64,000 bases of DNA from Ottelia alismoides (taxonomy: Eukaryota; Streptophyta; Magnoliopsida; Alismatales; Hydrocharitaceae). A program made the translations under genes and the position numbers. A model generated the notes under the pieces. The model made no database searches. It worked only from the letters and a program-made list of their open reading frames with translations, and had not been told where the DNA came from. This document shows, in pieces, positions 1 to 10,489 of the stretch. The DNA is taken from positions 2,041,001-2,105,000 of the forward strand of contig JAZKJV010008264.1 in NCBI GenBank assembly GCA_037367405.1. The letters are read 5' to 3'. Within the stretch, counting starts at the first letter, position 1. Each line of letters begins with the position of its first letter.

Positions 1-471
1 TTTATAAAATTTCCTAAAAATCAGAAAAATACCAAAAATTGACCAAAAATAGTAAAAAATATAAAAGAACATAAAAACAATTTTGTTTGATTTTTTTGAG
101 CTTATTTGAGTAGTTAAATAATTGTGTGAAGTTGCTTGTTTCCTTATTTTTTCTATTTTCTTTATTATTCAAAAATCCAAAAAAATATAAAAAATATTAA
201 AAACCCACCAAAAATAATTTTCTCTCGTTTATTTTCGCTTTTGACTACTTCGTAGGCCGCAAGGCCGTCACGTGCTCCCTGAGTCCGACCCTGGTCGCTA
301 TACCAGGCTAATCTAATAGCCATGGCCACTATTGAATTCTTTGATTTTTATCTTGTTTTGGTGGTCTGATCTCACATTTTTCTTGCTGAGCTGATTGATC
401 TCATCCGGGTCGCAACGACCCGAGAGTGATTATTTTTATCTGATCTAGATTGATCGAATTTCGGTTCATTA
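1..471 (+). repeat. Element A 5' LTR, 3' terminal portion
   Basis: The segment matches the last ~470 nt of the A 3' LTR (to 33925) and the inverted B LTRs. It includes the conserved block around a CCTGG...CCAGG hairpin at about 290-306. It ends TTCATTA, a mutated form of the family terminus TCATCA, three bases before the primer-binding site. The rest of the LTR lies outside the window. Confidence 0.9.
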
Positions 472-474
472 GAA

Positions 475-492
475 TGGCGTCATTGCCGGGGA
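475..492 (+). other. Element A primer-binding site (tRNA-Asp type)
   Basis: TGGCGTCATTGCCGGGGA lies three bases after the LTR end. It matches the complement of the plant tRNA-Asp 3' end including CCA, apart from two transitions. This is the primer of Athila elements. Confidence 0.88.
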
Positions 493-1871
493 GCACGGCT
501 TAGTAGTCATAGTTGACTTTTCCGCTGTTTTCTTTTCACGGCTTTTTGTATAGATTTTTGTATATATATCTGATTTGTTCATATATAAATCTGGTCTGAT
601 CACTTTTGTTTGTGTTCTTGCGAGGGCCCGAGGATCGAGGTGGCTTCTTCGGAAGCCGACGCAGCCGTGAGAATCGGAGGCGGCTCTCTTCTCTACAGAG
701 CCGCAGGAGAGTGCGAGGAGCAAGCAAGAGTGCGGGAGTCGCGGAATAGCCGCGGGGATTAGCCGTAGATTAGGGTTAGATTAGATTTACTTTTCAGTAT
801 TTATTTGAACTATTGTAATAATATAGGGACAACAGGACACTTAGACTTTTGAGACTCTCGGGGTCTGTTTCAACGAGCACCGATGTGCTCGGGGGACCCC
901 TCGGTTTTACGCGGCTTTTTACGCGGTTTTGTTTCCTTTACTGCCTTTTCCGGTTTCTCGCGGTTTTTCGAGCCCCTAGCTGTAGGATTTTCTGCTTGAT
1001 TGTGACGTAACTCATAGGATCCAAACACCGTAATATATTTGCTTGTTCCTATAGTTCGGTAATTGGACCTATAATAAAAGATTAATAAAAATAGTTGATT
1101 CACTACCTTCGAGCCTACGCGCCGCGAGCCCACCCCGTCATGCGCTACTCCTGAACTCGACCTGTCGAGAAGAGGAGGGGTGGGTCTAGACCGGACTCTC
1201 TGGATTGGAGGTTGGTGGTCAGCTAGTTGTTCTTTCGAGTAGCACTGCTGTTTAGGGACTCGGTTTTTCGCCTGCACCATTTAGGTAGTTTATTTTCTGT
1301 CTTTCATTTCTGCACGGATCATCTTGCATGTAGACTGCTGGAGTCAGATAGGCATTTCTTACTCTGCATGCATCATTGATTTCATCGCACATCGGCTTTT
1401 TCGTCTTCTCCCCCTGTTTTGGACTTAATAAACAGGAGAGCCGAAAAATTCGTTAGGCGATTTGTTTGCTTATTGAAAAATACCTAAAAAGAAAAACAAT
1501 AAAATTTGGGACTGCTAACACTATCGACCCTAAAAGACACCTCACTTAAAAATTTGTCTTGGGGAGAGCAATCCCCTCATTGTCTGGTTTGCTTGCGCGA
1601 GAGAGTGACCCCGCACACTAGGTAAAGCCCTCCGATATTCTTCTCAACTGATTACCGGCTATTTCTGTACAGGACAGTCGGTTGAGAAAATATCGGGTAA
1701 CCCAACAGGTCACGTAATCGCTCTACTATCCTAACTGATCACCAAAATAAAATTGACAAGATAATTGACCGAGCCTTTACGGTCTTCAGCTCGCGTTGCG
1801 TTGGTGAATCGGGGGTTTGCTTGAGATCATAGTTGTTACCAGATCTCACCCGTACTACTCGCCAGATCACG
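493..1871 (+). other. Element A 5' leader (non-coding)
   Basis: About 1.4 kb lies between PBS and gag. No credible coding region is seen; reverse-strand ORFs here are chance. It holds a 16-nt hairpin at 1561-1576 and a longer stem-loop with arms at 1632-1651 and 1677-1696. A block at 1750-1790 contains GACAAGATAATTGACCGAG, kept in B and E and partly in F. B (13069-14374) is a homologous inverted copy. Confidence 0.8.
1561..1576 (+). promoter_or_regulatory. Leader hairpin HP-L (candidate RNA signal)
   Basis: GGGGAGAGCAATCCCC forms a 4-bp stem around the loop AGAGCAAT. The same hairpin is at 13308-13323 (B, minus), 42189-42204 (E, minus) and 48595-48610 (F). In F the outer pair is swapped to C-G and the loop is unchanged. 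Packaging or dimerisation is a guess from its position between PBS and gag. Confidence 0.5.
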
Positions 1872-1914
1872 ATGATGGGCAGGAGGTCTCCTAGGCAGTC
1901 TCTGGCTGCACCAC
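1872..1914 (+). pseudogene. gag: Element A gag, first 14 codons (cut by B)
   Basis: Tandem ATGs at 1872 and 1875 open the peptide MMGRRSPRQSLAAP. B has the same start at about 13014 (minus) and E at about 41910 (minus). The frame stops at the insertion point of B and resumes at 18039 in the matching phase, after the duplicated ACCAC. Confidence 0.85.
1910..1914. repeat. Target-site duplication of B, left copy (ACCAC)
   Basis: ACCAC directly precedes TGATGAGCC, the left end of B. The same five bases follow TTCATCA at 18034-18038. Confidence 0.92.
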
Positions 1915-4900
1915 TGATGAGCCGAAAGTCTCAATCAATCCGGGATAAAATAATCACTCAAAAGGTCGTTGCGACCCGGATCGAGAGATAAATCAACTCA
2001 ACAAGAAAATAGGGATCAGACCACCAAAACAGAATAAGAATCAAATAAAAATAATAGTGGCCCTGGCTATTGGATTATCCTGGTATAGCGACCAGGGTCG
2101 GACTCAGGGAGCACGTAATGGCCTTGCAGCCTACGAAGAAGTCAAAAATAGCGAAAAATAAAAGACAACTATTTTTGGTGGATTTTTAGTATTTTCAATA
2201 TTTTTTTGGATTTTTATATAATAAAGAAAATAAGGAAAACAAGAGAACAAGCAACTACACACAATTATTTAACTACTCAAAATTATTCCAAAAATTCAAA
2301 CAAAAATATTTTTATGTTTGTTATATTTTTTACTATTTTTGATTAATTTTTGGTATTTTTCTGATTTTTATTGAATTTTCTAAAAATCAAACAAGACAAG
2401 AAAAGAGAGGTACCGTCCAGTCAGACTAGGAGGACCAAAATAAAATGGATAATGATCCTATCAAGATCTGAAGGTGATTTTCCTGTATAGTAGAAACTAC
2501 AGGGAAAATTTAGGCACCAAAATTATTAATTTTGGATTTTTCTTTTAATTATAAGAATTTTTATGGGTTTTTAGAGATTTTATAATTTTTATAGGTTTTA
2601 TAAATTCAAAAATGACCAAAATTAGTCAGAAATCAAACAAGGCAAAACGAACACTATAACATTTTTTGTAATTTTTAGAGGTGTTTTAATATTTTTTGTG
2701 ATTTTTAAAGCTAGACAGTAAAGAAAATGCTTGTTTTTTAATTTTTAAAATATCAAAAAGTGTCAAAAATGTCTCCAAAAATTAGAAAAAAATTTACACC
2801 ATGGCAGGAGCCATATGTCCAATTTTCATCAAATTTGGAGTCGATTTGCTATTTTATTAAAATCAAATACAAGAGCACATTACATAGGGACCTAAATGCA
2901 ATTAAAATAAGTTCCAAGGGGTCTGGTGCAAAATTACCAAGAACTCACGTACAAAGCACGTGACCTGGGGCACTCAGGGACCTGTTTGCAAGAAAACTTA
3001 AGTCCCTGGACTAAATAGTAACATGTACTAAAAGTCCAGGGGCGAAAGTGTAAATTACGCACGATATAAAGCACATGCGCAAATAAAACACTCACAGGGG
3101 CATTTTTGCAAATATCAAAAACATAAGTTCATTCATTAACACCCTAGAACATAAGGCCTATACATGCAAATAACCCACAAAGTCACGTGTCGAGGCACGT
3201 GTCCACAACACACAGGGTTATAAAAGCAAATACCATAAAAAGCAAGGTCCTCTATGCAATATGTCCAAAAATAAAGCAACTATTAAACTTATTTAAAGGA
3301 CTAGATAATAAATGCAAGAACGACAATGGCCTAAGATCAATTACCCCTTTATTAAATGTCGAGGGCCGGATGCGCGCCACGTGTGGTATCGGACGGTCGA
3401 GGAAGGGTGGCGCCTCAACGCAGCGTCCTCGCTCAGACAAACGGCTGAGTGTCCACCACGTGTCTGATCTGACGTTTCTAGCGCGCTGTGGACAAACCCT
3501 CAGTGGATCGACGGTGGTGAAGACGACACGTGGAGATCGGACGGCTCTGAAGTCACTGTGCCTCTTCATCTGATCGTGCGGCCCAGATCAGTCCTCCTAT
3601 GGATCGGACAGTGGTGAAGCTCCTCAAATGGGTGGCTGAGATCTCGTCTGGAGGAAGGGGACGATCGAACGGCTCTGGAGGGTCCTGGATGAACTGACGG
3701 CCGGCGAGCTTCGCCGGCCCGATACACGCTCGGTGGCCCTCCTCGCGGGCTGCTGAAGATCGAAGAAGGTTCGCCTTGGCCTCCCACGTCTAATGAGCTC
3801 CTCCGATGGCGCAACAGAGCTCCTGGGAGCTCAGGCGACGTCGGTGGAGGAGGAGCTGCTGCTCCAAAGAGTCTAAGCCCTCAGATGGGCTCGTTTGGAC
3901 ATGAAAAGCACGGCAACAGACTGGCGAGTCGAGGGCAAAGTGCCTCGACCCGGTAAGCGGTGATGAAGATGAACGGTGCGGCGTGGCGTGCAAGTTCCGG
4001 CGAAGCGATGGCGATGGAACTCGATACCCAGTTCCTGTGCGAACTGGGGGAATGAATGGGAGGAGAAGGTGCGCGGAGGAAGGGCGATCGTGATGGGCGA
4101 CTCCGATGATCGGGACGAAGGCGGGGGTGGTCGGAATCAGCGATGGACGACGACAGAGCGAATTGGGCGAAAAGCAAAATTAAAGAAATAGGGAAAGAAC
4201 TGGGACTACCTACTGGTTGAGGTCAACTGGGGTCGAGCTGGGGTAGCTCTGGGTCCTTGCCTCGAGGGCCGTCGGTGCCCGAGGCTCAAGCACCACCTCC
4301 AGGCGGTGCGCGGCGGCGCGTAGCTGCCGGATCAGTGGTCCGGTCTCCCTTTCCTCGCTGCGACACGGCCGGGAGCGAGCTGTCACTCTCGCGAAGGCTG
4401 TGGAGGTCCTGGGATGGAGAGAAACGATCCAAAGATGATTGAGGGAGGAGGCGGAGCTCGGACTTTATACGACAAGGGGTCCGGCTAAATCAGGTCAGGT
4501 AGGGCACGACGAGACGCGGATCCCAATGCAATCAACCGGGCGAGGATCTCGGATGCACGAGGAAGAAGTAGAGCCCGGGGTTTACGGGTTTGGTAGGCGG
4601 ATTGAGTGTAGAAAATTTCGAGAAGTCGGGTCACGGGCTCGGATCCGGAGCTCTGTGGTCCAGGGGGGAGTTGACCGGGGGTCAACGTCCCCCGTGGACC
4701 AATCAGAGCAAGCCATGTGGAAATGATTTAAAAATTCATTTAAAAATAGAAAATGGCTGATTTATTAAAAACTCAAAACATGAAAAATGTTTATCTTAAT
4801 TTTTCTATTTTTTATGGTTTTTAATTATTTTTTTGAAATAAAAATGAGGTATGTACACTATAGTACTATACATAGGTATATACACAATATTGATTTTTAA

Positions 4901-5660
4901 TTTTTGATTTTTAATTAGTTATTTTTGTTAATTTTTATTCCCTTTTTATATTTTATTTATTTATAACATAAAATTAGGAACACAAGGATATTTTTATTTC
5001 ATTTTTATTATTTATGTACAAGGGTTAAATAAATAGATATATACATCTATATACATGGCATATAGACAATGTTCTTTTTGATTTTTAATTTTGTTCTTTT
5101 TATTTAATTTTATTTTTGATGGTTTTTATTTTATTTATTTACAACATGAAATATAGAATATATACAAATTTTTAGGGATTTTAATTTATTTATTTACAAG
5201 GCTAAATAAATAAAAGAGTGGGTTTATATACAAGGTGAATATGTACAAGGAATGCTATTTTTATTTTCTTTTTAATTTTTCTATTTTTATTTTGATTTTG
5301 TATTTATAAGTATTTACAAATATATACAAGCCCATTTTATTTTAGAGGAAAATATTTTTATTTTATTTTCAAGGATATTTACCCACATGAGCTCCCTATC
5401 TCTCCCTACTTTGGCTTTTATGCGGTCAGGCCCATGATGAGCCCTCCCTTGGGATTAGGTTGCTCAATATTTATTCTAAATATCTCCCTCTTTTTCTTTT
5501 GTCTCTTTATTCTTTTATTTTTGCACAAAAACATGCTAATTATTAGCTTTTACACATTGCATGCTGTTTAATTATTTGTATTTACATGAATATACATGTA
5601 TTTGCAAAGGTTTTTGTAGCTAAAATATAAGAATAAAGAGTGATGAATGGGTATTCATCA
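1915..5660 (-). repeat. Element B 3' LTR (left copy)
   Basis: This LTR of 3746 bp begins (plus orientation) TGATGAGCC and ends with the palindromic terminus at 5641-5660. It matches 14396-18033 throughout. It keeps two blocks missing from the right copy, about 56 bp near 2760-2815 and about 75 bp near 5217-5290. A GC-rich block at 3360-4700 carries ACGTG cores and GGACGGT motifs. AT-rich flanks hold no genes; ORFs here are chance. Confidence 0.92.
3926..3951. repeat. Mid-LTR palindrome, B left copy
   Basis: GAGTCGAGG and CCTCGACCC enclose a short spacer, giving a 26-nt near-perfect inverted repeat. Equivalents lie at 16350-16375, 22653-22678, 31934-31959 and 45047-45072. Confidence 0.8.
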
Positions 5661-5718
5661 ACCGCTTTTTAGCACCCCAGCCCACTCATCTGGGTCGGTT
5701 CTCGAGAGCTCAAACCCC
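5661..5718. other. 58-bp patch of A gag sequence at the inner edge of the B 3' LTR
   Basis: Directly inside the left LTR terminus is a copy of the sequence that flanks the right LTR outside (18034-18092), with about three mismatches. It encodes the start of A gag and does not belong between PPT and LTR. The element's own PPT is absent. Confidence 0.85.
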
Positions 5719-6261
5719 AACCCACTCATTTAGTAACACTCACACAAAGTACGAATTATGGCTAAAGTATATACGAAATATATACACACCCCCCTATACT
5801 TAGCTCGAACGATGTCCTCAGAGTGATCAAGAGCGATGAAGAAGACATAACTCGTGCTTAGTATTGGGGAGTGAAAAGGAATGGCTAGATACAGAGATGA
5901 ATGAAAGAATAGAATGAGGAGAACTCGGTGGTTTCCCCCTATACTTAGAATCAAGTAATCCTAAGTATAGCAAGCCGTACATAAAGGGAACTCCGAGTGA
6001 AGGATGTACAGAGTCTGCCCCCCCTATACTTAGGGTGAAATATCCCCAAGTATAGGCAGCAAAACAGGGGTAGAAAGAATGAAAAGAATACCCGAAGGTC
6101 CTACATCCCCCCTATACTTAGGGTAAAGTACACCCTAAGTATAGCATAATCATAAGATGAGAAAAGGGATGTGGGACTAAAGAATAGAGTGATATGGACA
6201 ACTGGATCTATACAGGTCGGAAGAACAGTGATAATCAGGCATGAGATGCAATAGATTTGAG
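5719..6261 (-). other. Element B 3' untranslated region with hairpin array
   Basis: Three inverted repeats of the CTATACTTAGGG type, each next to a C-run (G-run on the element strand), lie at 6112-6144, 6024-6055 and about 5938-5975. A half-site lies near 5790-5810. The layout is collinear with A 28586-28943. The long tail and PPT seen in A are missing. Confidence 0.8.
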
Positions 6262-7625
6262 TCAAGAGACCACATCTCACGCAAAATGAATAGGGGCAAC
6301 ATCTACGACCCGCAGCTCATGATCTAGAAATGGCTTGAGCCGCTGGCCGTTCACTCAAAAGGTACTTTCAAAAGACAACTCAGATATGTCAATACTCCCA
6401 TTGTCGTGTACCTTTCTCACAAGATAAGGTCCCTTTCATTTGCTCTGTAGCTTCCCTGGAAATAGGCGAAGCCTAGCATCAAACGGTCATACTCTCTATC
6501 CAGGCTCAAAATGCTTGTGGCTGATATGAGAATCATGCCACTCCTTCACTCTCTCCTTATACTGTAGGCTCTTTGAGAAGGCGGTATCACGAAGCTCCTC
6601 CAGGGCTGCTAACTCTGCCCTCCTCTGGTCTCCTACACTATCTGATCCAAAATAATATATGTGACTGCCCAAAGTGACATGTGCCTCAACTCAACTGGTA
6701 AATGGCACGGCTTGCCATAAACGAGGCAAAAGCGAGATGTGCCCAAAGGTGTCTTGAAAGACATCCTATATGCCCACAAGACCGAGTCCAAAAGCTGTGA
6801 CCAATCCTTTCGATCAGGGCGGACGACTTTCTGCAAAATAGTCTTGATCTCCCTGTTCGACACCTCAGCTAGACCATTCGTCTGTGGATGGTATGGAGTG
6901 GCAACTCGATGGTCTATGCCGAAATCGCTAGCAAGGGCCTTCACCTGGTCGTTGATGAAATGAGACCCCCCGTCTGAAATCAACACTTGAGGTACCCCGA
7001 ACCGTGTAATGATGTGCTTCCTCAAAAATCTGCAAACTGTCCTGGCATCAGCGGTTCGGGCGGGGATGGCCTCAACCCGACGACTCACATAATCCACGGC
7101 CAACAAAATGTACTCAAATCCCTGACTCTTAGGGAATGGACCCATGAAATCGATGCCCCATGCGTCAAAAACCTCACAGAAGTGAATGGGATGCATCGGC
7201 ATAATATCACGCTGTCCACAAGTACCCATCCTCTGACAGTCAGTACATCTCTTCACGAACTCATCAGAGTCCTTGAAGAGAGTAGGCCACCATAGGCCGG
7301 ATTGGAGCACTTTCTGTGCCGTTCTCCTCCCTGAGTGATGTCCTCCTGCCTCAAGCTTGTGGCAGTAAGTGAGGACGCTGTGATGCTCCTCCTGAGGAAT
7401 GCACCTATGCCAGATACTATCCCCTCCCTCATGGTAAAGGATGGGATCCTCCCAATGGTAAAACTTGGCCTTCGCGAGGAAGGTCTCAAGTTTCTGCCTG
7501 GGCCAATCTTGTGGAACTTTCTTGGCAACAAAATAGTTCACAATATCGGCGTACCATGGGAGCGAGGCAATAGCAAGGATCGCCTCATCTGGAAAGGTCT
7601 CACAAATAGGGTCAATCTGCTCAGA
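6262..7625 (-). pseudogene. int: Element B integrase (pol C-terminal part), broken
   Basis: The zinc-binding domain is visible ([11 protein letters not shown] followed by RCTDCQRMG). The catalytic blocks [15 protein letters not shown] and NGLAEVSNREIK supply the D, D and E of the integrase triad. The largest open piece is 6633-7541; the start ATG at 7541 is internal. A frameshift near 6650 removes the C-terminal tail, which continues in another frame to TCA at 6262-6264. A stop at 7626-7628 separates it from RNase H. No chromodomain is seen. Confidence 0.88.
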
Positions 7626-9016
7626 TTACTCAAGATACTCCAATCGGGAGAGATGATCCGCCACCACATTCTTGACTCCAGGCTTATCCTTGATCTCAAT
7701 GTCGAACTCCTGGAGTAGAAGGATCCATCTAGTCAGTCTAGCCTTGACATCCTTCTTTGCCATGAGGTACCTGATGGCGGTATGATCAGTATACAAGGTC
7801 ACTCTAGATCCAATAATGTACGATCTGAACTTATCTAGGGCGAAGACTATGGCTAGCATCTCCTTCTCTGTGACTGTGTAATTCTGTTGCACGGAATCCA
7901 ATGTACGGCTAGCGTAGTGGATAGCAAATAGGACTCCATCCCTCCTCTGTCCCAGCACAGCCCCTACGGCAAAATCAGAGGCATTCGTCATGATCTCGAA
8001 TGGGAGAGACCAATCAGGAGGCTGGAGAACAGGAGCCTCAACAACGGATCTCTTGAGAGTCTCGAAGGACGAAAGACACTTGTCGTCGACAAGGAACTCG
8101 GTGTCTTTCGTCAGCAGGTCAGTCAACGGCCGGGCAATCTTGCTGAAATCAAGAATGAATCGTCGGTAGAAACCGACGTGCCCTAGGAATGACCGTAACT
8201 GCCTCATATCGGACGACGGTGGGAGTTTTCTAATGACATCTACCTTGGCCGGATCAACCTCCATGCCCCTGTTGGAGATAATATGGCCAAGCACCGTCCC
8301 TTGAGTCACCATAAAGTGACTCTTCTCCCAAGATAACACCAAGTGAACCTCTATACATCGCTGAAGGACACGGTCTAGGCAGTCAAGATAGGAGTCGAAT
8401 CTGTCGCCGTAGACCGAGAAATCATCCATGAAGACCTCCAAGCACTCCCCTACCATGTCCGAAAAGATCGACAGCATGCATCTCTGAAAAGTTACAGGGG
8501 CATTGCATAGCCCAAATGGCATGCGTCGGAAGGCGTATGTGCCGAAGGGACAGGTAAAGGTAGTCTTGTCCTGGTCCTCAGGAGCTATGGCCACCTGGTT
8601 GTAGCCCAAGTACCCATCTAGAAATAATAATGGCTCTTCCCTGCCAGTCTCTCAATGATCTGATCAATAAAGGGCAGGGGGAAATGATCCTTCTTGGTGG
8701 CCTGATTGAGTCGTCTGTAATCCACGTAGACCCTCCAAGAAGTGGGTACTCGTGTAGCGATCTCCTCTCCGGACTCCGTGACCACTGTAGTGATGCCCGT
8801 CTTCTTGGGCACCACATGCAAAGGGCTGACACACTTGGAGTCGGAAATGGGGCAGATAAAATCGGCGCTCCACCATTTCGATATCTCCTTCATGACAACC
8901 TCTCTCAGATTCGGGTTCAGCCGCCGCTGGAACTCACGCGACGGCTTCGCCACATCCTCGAGATAGATATGGTGGGAGCACATGGCCGGACTTATCCCCT
9001 GGAGATCTGCTACGCT
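7626..9016 (-). pseudogene. pol: Element B reverse transcriptase and RNase H, broken
   Basis: Two open pieces (8983-8618 and 8609-7626) cover the palm domain and RNase H. RT shows SPLHVVPKK, VDYRRLNQATKKDHFPLPF and the active site FMDDFSVYG; RNase H shows [13 protein letters not shown] and [10 protein letters not shown]. The first RNase H aspartate context has changed from TDAS in A to NAS here. A one-base deletion near 8615, in the codons for the first RT catalytic aspartate, breaks the frame. Stops at 9017-9019 (Trp to TGA) and 7626-7628 (Asp codon to TAA) bound the region. Confidence 0.88.
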
Positions 9017-10489
9017 TCATCCTATCGCCTTGCGGTTATTTTCAAGAACCCCCATCAAACGGGATTCCTGCTCTCCAATCAAATCGGCGGAGATAATGAC
9101 TGGGTACATCTCATGCTCACCCGCAAGGAACTTATACTTCAACAACGCAGGAAGTGGCTTCTGCTCTGGACAAACTGGTGCTGGCAAATCTGGCTTCGAA
9201 AGAAGCCGCGTGTATGATGCCAAATCTGCCCAGGAGAATGAGAACTTACTCTCACAAACTGGATCTGGAGAAGGCTGCTCAACTGAACTGTCTCTGCTCT
9301 GCTCGGCATCTACCTCCTCCCTATCTGCAGGCTCAGTGGAAGTCATATCTGGTATGTAATCATCAAACTCTGCCCAGTCAAAACCTGACTCCGAGGGATT
9401 TGTATCTAAGGTGGCCTCAGTACCACCATCATCACAAAAATTAGTCTCGCGGTCGAGAACTGGCTCTGCTGCCTCAAAAGTATCCTGGACCAGGAATGCG
9501 CTCTCCAAGCTCTCCTTTGTTGTCATCTCTGCATCAGCGGAATCTGAAAAAGAGAGGATGGCTTGTGCGTTAGGATCTGCCCAAACTGCCTCATCATCTG
9601 TAATTACAAAGTCGCAGTCCTAGTGGATGTCTGGCCCGGCATCTGTCATCTGCTCTGTGTCTGAAGTTGTCTCTGAGCATGATCTGTCTCTAGCTCTGCT
9701 GTCCTCAACCGTCTCTATTTGTACACTCTCGCCCTTGATGCGAAAGTATACCTTCCCGCTATCATGGTCGGTCACTGCTTTGGATGTGGCCAAGAACGGT
9801 CGACCTAGAATGATGGAGGTATTGGTCACTGACTCAGGGGTCTCCATGTCCAACACTACGAAGTCCACGGGGAATTGCAGGCCCTGAATCGTGATGACAA
9901 CATCTCTAAGCAACCCTTTCGGCCTCTTGACAGATCGATCAGCAAACTGGAGGACTGTCCTGCTCTGTCTAAGAGTGCCCAACTCAAAACGGTTGAGAAG
10001 GGCTGCCGGAAGTAGGTTGATCGATGATCCGCTGTCTAGTAGAGTACGGTCGAACGTCTGCTCTCTGATATGGTATCTGATATAAGGGGCTCCTGAATCT
10101 GGCCTCTTGGCCTGCAGACGGTTCTGGATCGCGAAACAAGTAGCTTTCGTCAGCACATGAAGTTTTGAATGGTGGTTCCTCCTCTTCCTCCTGACCGTGG
10201 TCCTGTCTCTAAGGGAACGCTGAAGAAGAGGGATGTGCTGCAAAGCCTCCTGAAGAGTCAGCTGTATATGAAACCGATCTATCATCTGCTTGTTGAACTC
10301 TTCCTGATGCTTCTTTTTTGGATTTTCATTTTTCTTCCCCTTCCCCATCTGAAGGGCTCTAGGGAAGGGGATCACAGGGTCCTCAGATGAAGGACTAGAA
10401 AAAGGACTAGACGGTTCGACGACCGGATCCACACATACATCATGCACCACAGTGGGAACAAAAGAAAATAAACCCTTTCCTTTATTCAC
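9017..10489 (-). pseudogene. pro: Element B protease and PR-RT linker, broken
   Basis: The piece 10489-9620 carries the retropepsin active site LLDSGSSINLLP and the second conserved block IILGRPFLAT, typical of Athila aspartic proteases that process Gag-Pol. Upstream is a basic Lys/Arg-rich linker (QMGKGKKNENPKKK). A GAG to TAG change ends the piece at 9620-9622. The acidic linker to RT (9619-9017) is open until a TGG to TGA stop. Confidence 0.85.

Noticed and set aside
870..1280. 136-codon minus-strand ORF in the A leader
   Set aside because: It lies antisense in a non-coding leader and the inverted copy in B does not keep the frame with conserved protein sequence.
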